A stretch of DNA of 64,000 bases from the NCBI RefSeq assembly GCF_002443255.2, contig NW_019211454.1, positions 6,903,440-6,967,439 of the forward strand, in the 5' to 3' direction. The notes beneath the pieces are model-generated. The model was not told where the DNA came from, searched no databases, and was given only the letters and a program-made list of their open reading frames with translations. Shown in pieces: positions 50,001 to 61,568 of the stretch (its first letter is position 1; each line of letters opens with the position of its first letter). Origin of the DNA: Varroa destructor (lineage: Eukaryota; Arthropoda; Arachnida; Mesostigmata; Varroidae). A program made the position numbers and the translations under genes.

Positions 50001-52097
50001 TGCGCTTGTTTGCTGCCTATGATACTAGTAGGGACAGCAAGTTTCACAATGTATGTGCGCTTCGACTACCAACGGTCCTCTATCACTTTTAACGCGAGCC
50101 GCGTCGCACAGAAGGCGCATAACTACAGAAGTAAGAGGAACGGCAACAGTTGTAACATTCACGTTTTCTAACAAAATTACTTAGCATGGCGTCCATGTAT
50201 AATGTTTATTTATAGAGTATAGCTCATGGCGCGTAATTGCTTCAGCTGCTAACGCGAAACATAGTCTACTGCTAGGTTTGCGAGACTACCATTTGCAAGC
50301 ACACCAGGGCAATCTTCGAAATGTTCAGAAGTTAATGATAACAGCATAAATAACACACTCTGCGGTTCTGCTGGCTGTCTATTAAAGTTCTGAAAAATCC
50401 GGATTATGGAAAGCTGAAGCCCAATATGCAACAAGAGCAACCTGCTCCAGCTATAACAGGATAAGGTGTATTACTAATGTACGACTAAACTAAGTAAATA
50501 CATTAAAAAGTTACAAGCATTTATTTTGTTAGGTCATTATGTAATTAGTTAAGATCAAGTATGTTACAAATATTTGACAGGTTTCTCAACAAGATTTCCT
50601 TTCCCATTTATCACCAGAACAATGCTCAAAGCATAAAACAATTATTGCAAAGTGCCACTTCTGTGGATGACATTTTCGCACCAGGCTTCGTCCGCCTCTC
50701 CACCTCAATCGAGAGAAAGAAAAATCGGATCGAATAGTTATTTAACACAACGCATCGGAATATCAACAACTGTAGTGGGATGTTCGCGTACGGAAGAAAC
50801 CGGACAGATGGTTGGCAACGAGGGTCGAAGGCCAAGGACCTGTGCAAAAAGCAGACCAGCACATGGCGTAGGCACGTTTGAGCGATGGCCAATCTATGAT
50901 ATATCACTTCGGAAACGGAGAAATAAGGCTGAATCAAGCGAGCAGTACAGGACGAGTCTGACATATGAGAACAGGCCTGCTTGCTGAAGCTGGAATACCT
51001 AAAAGTGTGTCCAACGGAGATGCGACTGACAGGCAGTTGGACAGAAATCGGCAAAGGGAGAGTGAGTGTTCGATTACTTGATCCTGTCCCTTCCTGTACG
51101 CCATTCTCCCCTCTTCCCCAGCAGGGACTACGCCATTCTTTACCCCACACCACTCGTTGACATTGTAATTGGCTGACTGGCCTTCGCGCTAGCGAGGCAG
51201 CCTGCTCGACTTCGTCAGCAGCAGCGGCAGCCTATCCAGGACTACTTAGACCCAATCGGAAACATGCAGGACACTAGAAAGGGAGAGGACGAGCAGTTGA
51301 GGAGGCCGTAGGCGACGGGGGCCTATGAAGGTCTACGTAGGGCCAGTAGTAAACGCCAGGGTCGAAAGGAGCGGTATTGAGCACAACGGGACTGGATGAA
51401 GCAGCTAGTTGAAGGAGCTGGCCGGCCTTCAAGGCGAACAACGTATGGAATGAAGTGGCCATGGAAGGACCACATAGTAGTAGTAATAGTGGTAAAAGCA
51501 ATGGCAGGGAGTAGAATATCTTAGAAGAGAGTAGGCGGAAAGGAAGGAAGGAGACGCAGCCACCGGTCGTGAGAGTCAACCGAGGACGAACCACTTCCGC
51601 TGGTGAATCACTGGTGTTCCTGTCAGCCTCCACTGTAGCCTTCATCTGCAATTCCGAATGTCAAAGAACGAAGGGACGGACCGAAAAGCCGGCTGCAGGA
51701 TAAGTAAATAAAGGATCCTAACATCATTCCACCTATATGTATCCTACTAAGACTTTTTTGACTATTTTGGGAAGTATCAGCGAGCCTACTTATAGGGTGA
51801 GAAGACACGGAACGAAAGCAGATCTGACCCGTGGTAAACGAGAGAAGGTCCTAGATGGCTGGTCGACAAGCACAAACCGAGAGTCTGATATAAAAGTAGG
51901 TAGTAGGCGGTCAGGTATGCTGCATAGTACAAACAGTGTGCTACTACCGGTAAAACTAACATCTTACTCCAGCTCCTTTGCGCCTTCAGACCTGCCATTT
52001 CTCCAAGACATTTGGATCAGGTCGCAGTCTTGCCTCAGGCGTCCACTCATCGATTTGGCTCGATCGATTTGGAAAGGGGCAATATACATCGTCAGCG
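44089..52097. other. non-coding, no gene seen
   Basis: Plus strand pyrimidine-rich at about 44670-44830. TA run at 44536-44548 inside a small AGAGAA/TTCTCT inverted repeat. Hairpin at 44945-44981. AACCGAAA/TTTCGGTT near 48545. Frames of up to 175 codons (50626-51153, minus) have no domain features. Nothing recognisable as a gene. Confidence 0.55.
44945..44981. repeat. 10-bp hairpin with alternative pairing
   Basis: CTTTCTGTCG at 44945-44954 pairs with CGACAGAAAG at 44972-44981. Inside, TCGCG (44956-44960) can pair with CGCGA (44970-44974), so two mutually exclusive registers share the right arm. Confidence 0.75.
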
Positions 52098-52224
52098 GGT
52101 GAACGAGAGAGCTAGAGAGAAGGAGGGAGAAAGTGAGAGAGAGAAGAAAAGCAGACATGGGCAGAAACGTAAAAAAAAGACGAAGTACGAGTGCAAGAGA
52201 GTGAGCGGAAAAATGAAGAACAGT
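52098..52224 (+). other. purine-rich tract
   Basis: About 125 bases almost all A and G, rich in GAGA units. The minus strand is a long pyrimidine tract and gives Leu/Ser/Phe-rich artefact frames. Confidence 0.8.
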
Positions 52225-55200
52225 TTTGACCCTCAATACGCTCACTTACCTGCTTTTCCAGTGACCCGTTAACAGGACCAACAAACAAAATAGACAGGAT
52301 GTTCCAAAGGATCTTGAGGCATTCATGAATTTGAAGCCATCCATGGCCGACTGTTCCTATCTCTGTCTTTGCTCACTATTACTTCCAATTAGATTTAGCA
52401 TTTTATCGTTACACTATCGGCAAAAATCAGTTGATCGCTGTTAAAGTTTGCTGTTTCATCATAGAGCCCCATTTATAGATTCTTCAATTGGTCTTCGACC
52501 TACAGCATAACATGTCTCCTTCAGCTTTGTGTTCATCGAGTTCGTCCATTTCTCTATTTCTCCTTTTTTCTTTAATATGAAGATATTCTTAAATCCACCT
52601 CTTCGTTCCCTTTTTTTGAAACTAGATAATCTACATGAGAATAGCGGCCATTTCCTTCAGCCGCTTATCAAATGCGTGGGGATACCTTATCAACTATCAC
52701 GCTGCGGGAACTAACTTTCTCAATCGAAGTAAAGAGCAGGAGAAATCGAACAGCACGACATACATTGCATTGCCGCAGTCCCTCTTTTCGCCAGTATCAA
52801 GGCCCCTTTTAGCCATCGTCTACCACCCCGTCGTACGGGCCTTGTCTATTGCAGTGTGGTAGTCGTGTCAAGTCGTGCATAATATGCGCGCCGATGTATT
52901 CCCTCCCCTAGCCAAAGGTGTTCTCCAGCCTTCTCCCAGTCCCCCCAACAACGAGTCCTTCTCGCCTTGCGTTTCTAGATAGACGGACTGAATGAGACTG
53001 GTAGTCAGTCAACAGTTCTGCTTCATGCGGCGGTAGTCGCCATCACCGCCGTCGTGTTCCCATCGAGAAGCAGTGCAGCTCAACGCATCCGCCCAGCACA
53101 TTATGTATTCGACTCCATATCTTACCATTCCGTCGGTGACGGTGGAATCCAGTGGCGGATTCACCGCTGGTGGTAAAGGCGGTAGTAGTGGTAACGCAAT
53201 GCGGCTATGCCATCGCCAGCTGCTGAGTTGTGCTGCTGCTACTTCTGCTGCTAGGCCGTGTGTAGCCTATCAAGGGATAGTCATACCAGTAGCAATGACA
53301 GTATTGGAGAGCGCCGTGGGCATGTAAGTTGCCTACGGCGACGCGAAGCGTCGAAGTACAAGCTACGCAGAACCAGCGATAGGTGCAGCTTCTTCCATCG
53401 GCGTCGGTGGCCCTGTTTTTCGTCATTTTTCTTGGATGCATTCGGCACCGGACGAAGCTTGTTCGACAAACGGAGTTGACGAGCAATGCTAGCGACGCCG
53501 TGAGTCCCGCGGTGGTGGTGCGGCCCTGATGGCTTATCCCGCGTGAGTAAAGAAAAGGAAAAAAATCTATATATATATTAGAAGAGGAAAGAGGCAGGTA
53601 TAAGGTGGGATCTAGGTTGATATGGAACGTGAGCGAGGAAAAAGAGCGAAGAAAGAAGCCTGGAAAGAGAAATAGCACTGAAGAAGGACGGGAGAGATGA
53701 AGTAGTTTTTCGGCGATCAGGAGCACCTTCTAAATTTTGCCGATGACGCGGTCCCGGGTTCTTGGGAATGCTACGCTACAGGTGAGAGAAGATGCAAACG
53801 CCGATAGGAAAATGCCAAGCGAAAAACTGTCCCGAAGAAACACAAACGGGAATATCCCCTCCGCCTCGAGTAAGCGTCGACAAAACGAGTACTTTTTGCC
53901 TGTCTTTATCTTCGTTTTTCCTACTATATATTCTCCTTAGTTCTGACTTTTCTCTTAGTTACCTTCTTATTGAATTTCCTGTCGAGGCGACATCAAAGTC
54001 GCAGTGACACGTGCTTCACTAAACGTAGACAGCGAGCCTGGGCCAAGGAGCGCCTACCGGCCTGCGTTCGGGCTTTGCTGATACGCCGCTTTCCACGATG
54101 AAGTTCGATTTTCGCCGACTGAAGTCGTAGCAGTGCCCCGTAGCAGAGAATAAAGTCCTCGTTTCTCTATTCACCAGTCTCGCGGCTGCATTTCTGGCGG
54201 CTCTGACGGAAGCGACACAAGACGAAAGGTGTGTCTCGAGCAAAAGACGAAACGGGGAGAGTGCAGCCTGGAGTGTTGCCAAGGGGCCTTAGACTTTTTA
54301 GATAGGAAAAACAGTCGCACGTCAGAACACTTCTTTAGCAGTCTATTCGCTATTGGAATGTCACTGTTAGGGTGGCTGTAGACGGACTACAGCGTTGCTA
54401 GCATTGTGACAATCCCTTGCCACGTCGACATCATAAGTTACGACTACACAGCGGCAGCTGAAACGACGTCTTTCTCATTTGAGCAAAGGTTCGTCTTCAG
54501 CTAACAGCGCTTTCGTACATAGCGTAGAAAATGAACTACTTTTTTTTACTTTTTCGTTAAGGTTGCATTTCCGCCCTCGCCTTCTGAGAGCCACTGGCCA
54601 ATAGGCGTGTGATACTAATCAAACGGATAGCAGTTCAGATCCATGCCCGGTGTAAACTACCAAAGCAGGACTGATTCAAATAAAAGAAAACGGTTAAAGA
54701 CCAAAGGCTAGGGAACGCTATTGTACAGACCGTTTTGTAAGCACCGCAGGCAGCATCAGTGTGTTAGGTTAACATTTTACAATAGTGACGCAGCGTTTTG
54801 CTCGTGGCTTTAGTTTGCTCGCTACTTTATTATATACTCATTATAGTCTTCCCTTTCCTTCGAGCCCTTGTCTATACAATCCTCTATATTTAATGGGTTT
54901 ATAATAAATTTTCGATAGCGAAGTAGGCAGGAATGCCAGGGAAGCAGAATATGAGACGGGCGGTAGTCAGGCTGGGAAGCTTTTTTGTAACTTACCACAA
55001 ATATTCTTCAGGAAAGGTGGATAGTTAAACTACTAGGCTTTTGTCCTTGCCCAGCACCTAGGGTGTGTCAAACAAACGGGACAATAAAAAAGTAGACGAA
55101 GACCTCTACGTAAAGGCATTGTGGTTCGTGTTTTCGTATATCTACCGGTCCTTTATCATTTACTATCGTTTTCAACGGTATACTCAATCGCTTTTTTAAT

Positions 55201-56387
55201 TTTTCTTGACTTTCCATCTGGATCACAAAATGCAGGTTGACATCACGGCAACGCGTTTCGGCCTTTCTGTACAGTGGGTGTTTTGAGTGTTTATAACCTT
55301 ATGCACCATGCATTTGGCATCTTAGTTTTGTAACATGGTTAACAAGCACAGCTAAATTAAAGAACGGGGGTCGCAGAACGACATTGTCCTACGGGATGGC
55401 GACAGGAAAGTAGATGGAATATTCAAATGTAAAACAATGTTTTTTTGATAAGCGAACCATTCTTTGTTGCTCATCTAAGAATTGAAAACTTTATACGGTA
55501 GTATCAAATCTATTAACGCGTCAGAAAATTTACGGTAATTGTGTTATTGAATTGGAAGGCAACTTCAGTCCATCTTTGTTTAACTAACCTCTCGGCTTGC
55601 TCACGAGCCACCAATAATACGCATGTAAGTAAAAATTTTATGTGTACCTCTGGTTTATTCGTCCTAGCGAGTCCTACAAACCAAATCCTTCTTGCGCACA
55701 TGGTGACCCTCTACTCGATGCTCTGTCAATGCAAAACTATGAAATGAGTATAACACGGCTAAGTATTAGAGAGGCGGGGAAAAATTAGCTTATTTATAGT
55801 GCTATATTTACCTTTCTGTTGTTTTCGTTTTGTGACTACGCGGCTTGTGTCCGCCTACATAGCATTGTTTTTCGCTGCCTTCCACCCGAGTTTCTTGCCA
55901 TCTCTCTACTCCTGTAGTATTGATTGAAAGCATTTATTTATATGTCGCCAGGACGGTGTGGTTGGCTGCATAGATACATCGCGCAGAGTAAGACAGGGAG
56001 CATTCCGTGAAACTATACGCCGCGAACCCAACGTGATTGCAGAGTTAAACAAATGAAGAGACTAAAGGCTTCAATACAACAACACCGGCGGGGGCATCGG
56101 ATCAGCTCAGAACAAACGAGGCTAGTAGTGAAATGCCACGTAAGCGAAACAAACTACTACGAAAGCGGAGAGACTAAGAAGCTTGTGTATGTGGTTCAGC
56201 TGTTCTCCCTGTGATACCGTGGTGTCCCGCTTTCATCGTGGTATATCTTTTTCGCAACTCCGGCTGTATCCCCTTTACCTTATTAAAGTTTGTCCCTTGT
56301 TCAGTCTGACTTTAGCCCCCCCCAGATACATAACAGAGTGCAGGAGTTAACGCGCACGCTGTCGTTATATACTGAATAAATCCCCTT
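52225..56387. other. non-coding, no gene seen
   Basis: A perfect CAG|GTAAGT donor lies on the minus strand at about 52250. The open frame before it has no acceptor or ATG, so it is not called. A second purine-rich block spans about 53575-53702. A 173-codon minus-strand frame (53205-53726) overlaps that block and is compositional. Nothing recognised. Confidence 0.55.
53575..53702 (+). other. purine-rich tract
   Basis: A/G-dominated sequence following a short TA run (about 53568-53578), similar in character to the 52098 tract. Confidence 0.7.
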
Positions 56388-56401
56388 GCCGCCGCCGCCG
56401 C
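56388..56401 (+). repeat. (GCC)4 triplet run
   Basis: Four and two-thirds GCC units. Ordinary short microsatellite. Confidence 0.8.
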
Positions 56402-59400
56402 TACGGTGCATGTGGTTAGATTCTACACCCATCGAGGCCACAACTGAAACGGCCAAGGTACTAGCTTCGTAAATATTTGCTCTGGGAGCTGTATACTGCT
56501 TGAGAGATGGCTAGGATTTAATGAGGCCTTTTACGTAAAGGTCCCTACGCAATTACCTTTTCTTCTATATATGGTAATCGTGTGTTCTTGGATGTCGAGA
56601 GTATCCGTTGTTGCTGTTGGTTAGTGGTTCAGTGATTCTGTTTCTCAATATGATAGCCGCAGAATGCTTCCGCACTATGCCTGCCATCTTGCCTCTGAGC
56701 TCAAGCGACCAGGCCAGCGAGCAATATAGTCGTGCCTTTTCAAAATGATTTAGTGCGGTGGACTATTCTAGTCCCATTTTCCCCACTTAGGCTATGCCTT
56801 TCTGCCGCGTTCTTCTGAAAGGCTTTTCAAAAATAGTCCGTTCTTTCTTTTTTAGAGACCCTTTCAAGGGCAATGTGAGTACTCAACTAGCAACTCTGCA
56901 CATGCAGTAGTGGGTGCGATGGGATAATACATTGAGTATAAATAGGAGAAGGTGAAGAAGGATTGGGGTACGATTAACACTACTCTAAGTCGCATTAGTA
57001 GCGAAGTGTTGTACGAGTGACGCTACCGCAACGGGCGAAGATCATGTCGGGACAAAAAGGAAAAAAGGAAACTTCAAAACCGGCTCCGTAGGGTGTCAAA
57101 GGGCCGCCCCTGTACTACAGAACAATATCTATATATTCCTCTCGCCATTGCGTGGGATGATTGTCTGTCGAAGTTTCAACGATTTAAGCCATAATAAGTA
57201 GTAATCGTAGCAGCTATTGTAAGCTGGTGATTATGACGACTGGCTTTTGCGTGCCATATCGCCGTGCTAACGTTTATCGTCTGCAGTCAACTAAGGTCAA
57301 CAGCCTAACCCACCTAAATACAACTGAACAGCAAGGGAAAATTGTACATAAGATGGCGACGGAGGGTGAAATATATAGTGAGCCCACAGAAATTTCAAGG
57401 ACGAATCGGTTGAACTGGCCATAGTAATGGTGCTGGTCTTCACAGTAGAGTAACCTCGGCGGATCGTCTGTAAGAGATGTTGTGTGGCTCGCAGTAGAGC
57501 ACTATGACCGAACACATCCCTCAATCCAATTTTAGCCGCTAGTTCAGCCGCAATTAATTGGCGCTCTTCCCAAAAGAACAGGATGCTGGAAGAGTTTCAA
57601 TAAGGTCATTCCGTCATCAGAAGGAATACTATCCCTGAGATTCTTCCGGCGAACCTGCTTGATTTCATTCCAGTGGTAAACTGACGTAAGCTTCCAGGCC
57701 TATCCCACACAAAGATAACGCCCTACGCTACGCCAGGCCACTTGCGTACGACACAGTACACTAACAGCGTCGAGGGTGTGTTTATATGCTGTCCCTGTTT
57801 TTGCCTTGTCCCGAGGCTGGTCATTCCGTCAGTTGAAGAGATCGCCTCCAGCGTTCGTTCACCAACGATCGAACGGCTTCTGCTACTTCCTCTAGTCGAT
57901 ACTATCGCATATCCGTAACTTCATACCGCACTGCACTTGTGTGTCTCTCATGGGTGATTTCAAGGGAGCAAGGACGTTTGTTTTGTAAAGACGTCTCAAG
58001 GCGAAACGGCGAAAGTCCTTCCTCGAGCTATTCCCTTCCCCACTTAGGCATGGGCGAGGCCAAACAGCTGGTAGCCGGCCGTTACTGCAGTTACCCTAGA
58101 TGCAGCCCCCTGCACAAATATCACTGCGCCAAACCAGAGTTCTATCTCAACAAAATTTATCGCTGTAAAATTTTTCCGACCAGATTTCGTTGCTTCTTAA
58201 TAACAGTTTTGCCCCTACGCCCATTCTAACTCCCGGCCGTGCGCTTACTACCTCGCTTGCCCGCACTTGAACAGCTTGCTCAGAAAGTTTGCCTTTCTTT
58301 CCTTCTATCTTTTTCATCCCTAAAACGTCCCTCTGCGCCGCATGCTAGGCAGTACGGAGTGGGCTCTCGATGACTCTTCGCCAACCGGTCTGGTTGCTGG
58401 CCGCTCCATTGAGCTAGCTAAGCAAGGGCCAAAGTGCAGCAGCGAAGTGGGCTACCAACCTCGTCCAAAGCTGCCCTGGAATCACAACATCCCCGGCAGC
58501 GGGCCAGGTACGCAATGCCGAATTACCGTAATATGTTTTACGCTTTTTGCGCTTCCCCCCCAAACCCTATGTCCTCTTTTGCCGTACCTGGCGGTTGCTG
58601 CTCACATCTCGGCCAGCTACGGTCGCTTCCTTCGGCTGCAGCCAACCTTAACCCTCATCTGCGACTCCATCCACCAGAGCTCCATCCGACAGGATCCTCT
58701 AGCGAATAAGCCGGCAGATCCTGTCCAGCAGACCGAAAACCCAAGGCCGACCAATACTTGGTGCCTTGCAAATCTTTCCGGCGACGGCATTCCCCGAAAG
58801 ATTATTAGTAACGCCAAGGTAGCCTCGATGGATGATACCACCTGATTAAAGTCATTTGTTAGCTGGCGGCCTCTTTGCTCTTTTAGCTCTTACAGTTTCC
58901 CTTTTTTCTACCTCTTTCATGTCGTCTTTCGTCTCATATCTCTTCGAAACACCTAATTCGTAAAAGCGACGAAAAGACAGAGGCCTGCTTTGCGTTACCT
59001 ATGGCAGCAATACAGTAGAAAAACAGCCAACCGACCAGACTGCAACCAACATTCCCTCGTCGACGTTTCGCCCTTTATGCCTCAGACACTCTTACACACT
59101 GCCTTCTTTCGCGGCTCCTTTCTCTGACCTATGGGTTGGTGGACCGGTGAGTCGCTTATCATCTCTAGCGTTGTTGTCAAAGAAAGCTGTTGGGTCATCT
59201 TTGTGGACGAGATTCCACGCTACTAGATTCGCACGCAAAGAGTGACAAATACTGGCTACTGCCTTGAAGCATGAAGCGCCAAATCTCAATGTATCCCCTC
59301 TTACAGGAGCTAACCTGGCTGCGACCTAGAAGAGGTGCCTTTCTCGGTACCTTCGCCAAATAAGAACTAACTTGCTATCGTAATAGTTGCGACCTGTAAC

Positions 59401-61540
59401 TTCGCTTTGTTTGTCAGGAAAGGCGACCTATTTGGGTCTTCGGTTATCGAACAGAGGCCGCAACAGCGCCCAGACGTGATTGGATATCTTTTTTACTTAG
59501 CGACTGAGGCAGCGTAACTTATTACCGGAGGCAACAAGCTACATGGTGAGGCTGGAATATATTGTACCTATATGTATGCCTGTAAGTGGAAATCTGCCCG
59601 CGTCTGACAATGTTATGGTCTGAAGGTTATATTGTGTGCGGCCTTCCCGTACGGTCAGACAGGTATATTCTAGATCGGGGCATCAGCCTTAGTTCTTCTC
59701 CAGTTAGTTTCAAGGCTCCCGCTTCCGCTTGTCTTTGTTAGGGGCAATCAACACAACATCCGACCCCCATGCAATGGGCACACGGGATGTACTGCTTCGA
59801 GAAAAGGAACGCGGTGCATATTATTATAATAAGGATGTACTCGTAATGCGAATGCTTCAAAGATTTAGTGGCTCGAGAGCCAAGGTGGCAAGCCAAGAAA
59901 CACACACAAGAGGTGCATGAGCAGCGAAAACAAAAAATACGATGAGCTTATCTCAGAAGAACTACTGGCGTATAAGTATAGTGGCCCTTAAGGCCCCTGT
60001 AGCAAAGAAAAGGGACCGAAAGAGAATACTGTGGAAGGGTCTTCCCCATGTCCCCCTGTGCTACCGTTCAATTGAACTCCAATGGAATGGCCTAGGGCCA
60101 ACGGCTGGCGGCTAAATTCGTCTTTGCTCCGTCGTCAAATCACTGAGCAAGTCCTTCCACTCCTTTCCACTCTTGCCGTAATGGTAAAATGCTCCTATCG
60201 GCGGCAGCTATTGTTCTATTGTTTTATTCGTTAGTCTTTAAAGAAAACCGGGGCAATTATACATGTTCAATATAGCGGCAGCAACAGGAGTAGTGCGTTT
60301 TGCAGGGTAATGCGCGGTTGCTACAGTTGGTAAGCGGCAGCTGGAAATATATCGCTCTGTTCGATCAAGGTAAACAGATCAAAGAAAGTGTTTATTTATC
60401 GAATGTGCGTCTGGGCTTATTTCTTCAATTTATTAACAAACATTTCGAAAAAGGAGGCAGCAATCAACCAAGCAAGTCTCGATTTTATACACAATTATGA
60501 TTGTAAAAACCGTATTTCAAATTGTGTTGCCTTATCTTCTTTCTAAGAATGGATTAGATCAGTTTTTCTGTGTCACTAGGGGGAACGCTGAAGAGGACAA
60601 GCAGGTAACTCTTCCGACATCGCTAAGTGGATGCCCCAAACCTAGAAAAAAATGACCAATTACGAGCTATATTATTAACGTAAATGACGTGCGGTTTAGT
60701 CTTAGCTATTTTGAAACGAAAATGGGAATTTTTTTATTTATAGTGTTTTTCAGTGTCTGTTGTGAAGTGCAAAGCCACAATGCCACGACAAAATACCTAA
60801 TATTGTGCCCAAAACTTTTATTGTTCCCACTGTAGGCAAGGAATCGTTACACGAAATGTATAAAGTTTGGAAATCTCGACTCGTATCACGGCCATATCAA
60901 GCAGACAAACATTCAGTCCTCCGCTAATTTTTCAACAACTACAGTTGCTGGTCCTACGACCAATGCTAAACGACAATGCGACGTGCATATATTATGTGGG
61001 TCAAATTTGAATTGACGTATTGCTTTGCGTAAGGAAGACGGTCGGGTACGTTGTGTCGGACAGACCGCGTACGGGACTTGACCCATGTGAGGTTTCCTTT
61101 TCCGCTTGCCTTTCCCACTGTGACCTTCGTTGTGTTGGCTGAACGCCCGGAGGCGTCATTTGAAAGAGGGCTAGCTATTTTCGAGTGTTTTGTCAGTGGA
61201 GACTAGAGACATGAGGGGATGCTCACAAGTACTTGTCACATAATTTTCCCTACTTTCCTCTCCAGACGGCCACAGATCTTTTTCAAGGGTTCGAAGCGCT
61301 GCGTGCTATGCGCTCTCGGTCCCGACGACGACAATGAGCGGCCAAATAGAGTTCGACCGTGGATGTGTAAAAGGTGAAGCTTGTTTCCCACGTACGGACA
61401 GACGGCGGAGATAAACGAAAAAAAAAAGAGTGCACTTTTTAACCTTTGTCGATTCATCATTGCGGCAAAGATCTAACTCTTCTGGGTTGAGAGACAGAGG
61501 TACACACATTCACATACAGAGAAAGAAATGGAGATATATG
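56402..61540. other. non-coding, no gene convincingly seen
   Basis: A 167-codon plus-strand frame at 58342-58845 and a 78-codon minus-strand frame ending at 59092 (behind a CTCTTCTAG acceptor-like site, containing KDDPTAFFDNNARDD) are the only stretches that look faintly protein-like. Neither has a recognisable family, poly(A) signal or partner exon. Inverted CGTTCG/CGAACG words lie near 57850-57875. Confidence 0.5.
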
Positions 61541-61568
61541 TATATATATATAGAGAGAGAGAGAGAGA
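61541..61568 (+). repeat. compound (TA)6(GA)8 microsatellite
   Basis: Six TA units followed directly by eight GA units. The plus-strand frame through it encodes an artefactual Tyr/Ile then Arg/Glu run. Confidence 0.93.

Noticed and set aside
50626..51153. 175-codon minus-strand open frame
   Set aside because: No domain, no signal context; composition typical of random translation of moderately GC-rich DNA.
52225..52400. Minus-strand frame with a hydrophobic stretch ending at a perfect CAG|GTAAGT donor
   Set aside because: Upstream sequence is purine-rich with no acceptor and there is no in-frame ATG. About two donors of this quality are expected by chance.
53205..53726. 173-codon minus-strand open frame
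   Set aside because: Its first part is the complement of a purine tract (Leu/Ser/Phe-rich), and the rest has no recognisable features.
58342..58845. 167-codon plus-strand open frame
   Set aside because: No recognisable family, no promoter or poly(A) context. Length within reach of chance in this GC-richer stretch.
60955..61020. NDNAT-like words recalling the HDNA motif of mariner transposases
   Set aside because: No neighbouring motif matches, and spacing to any second motif is wrong.
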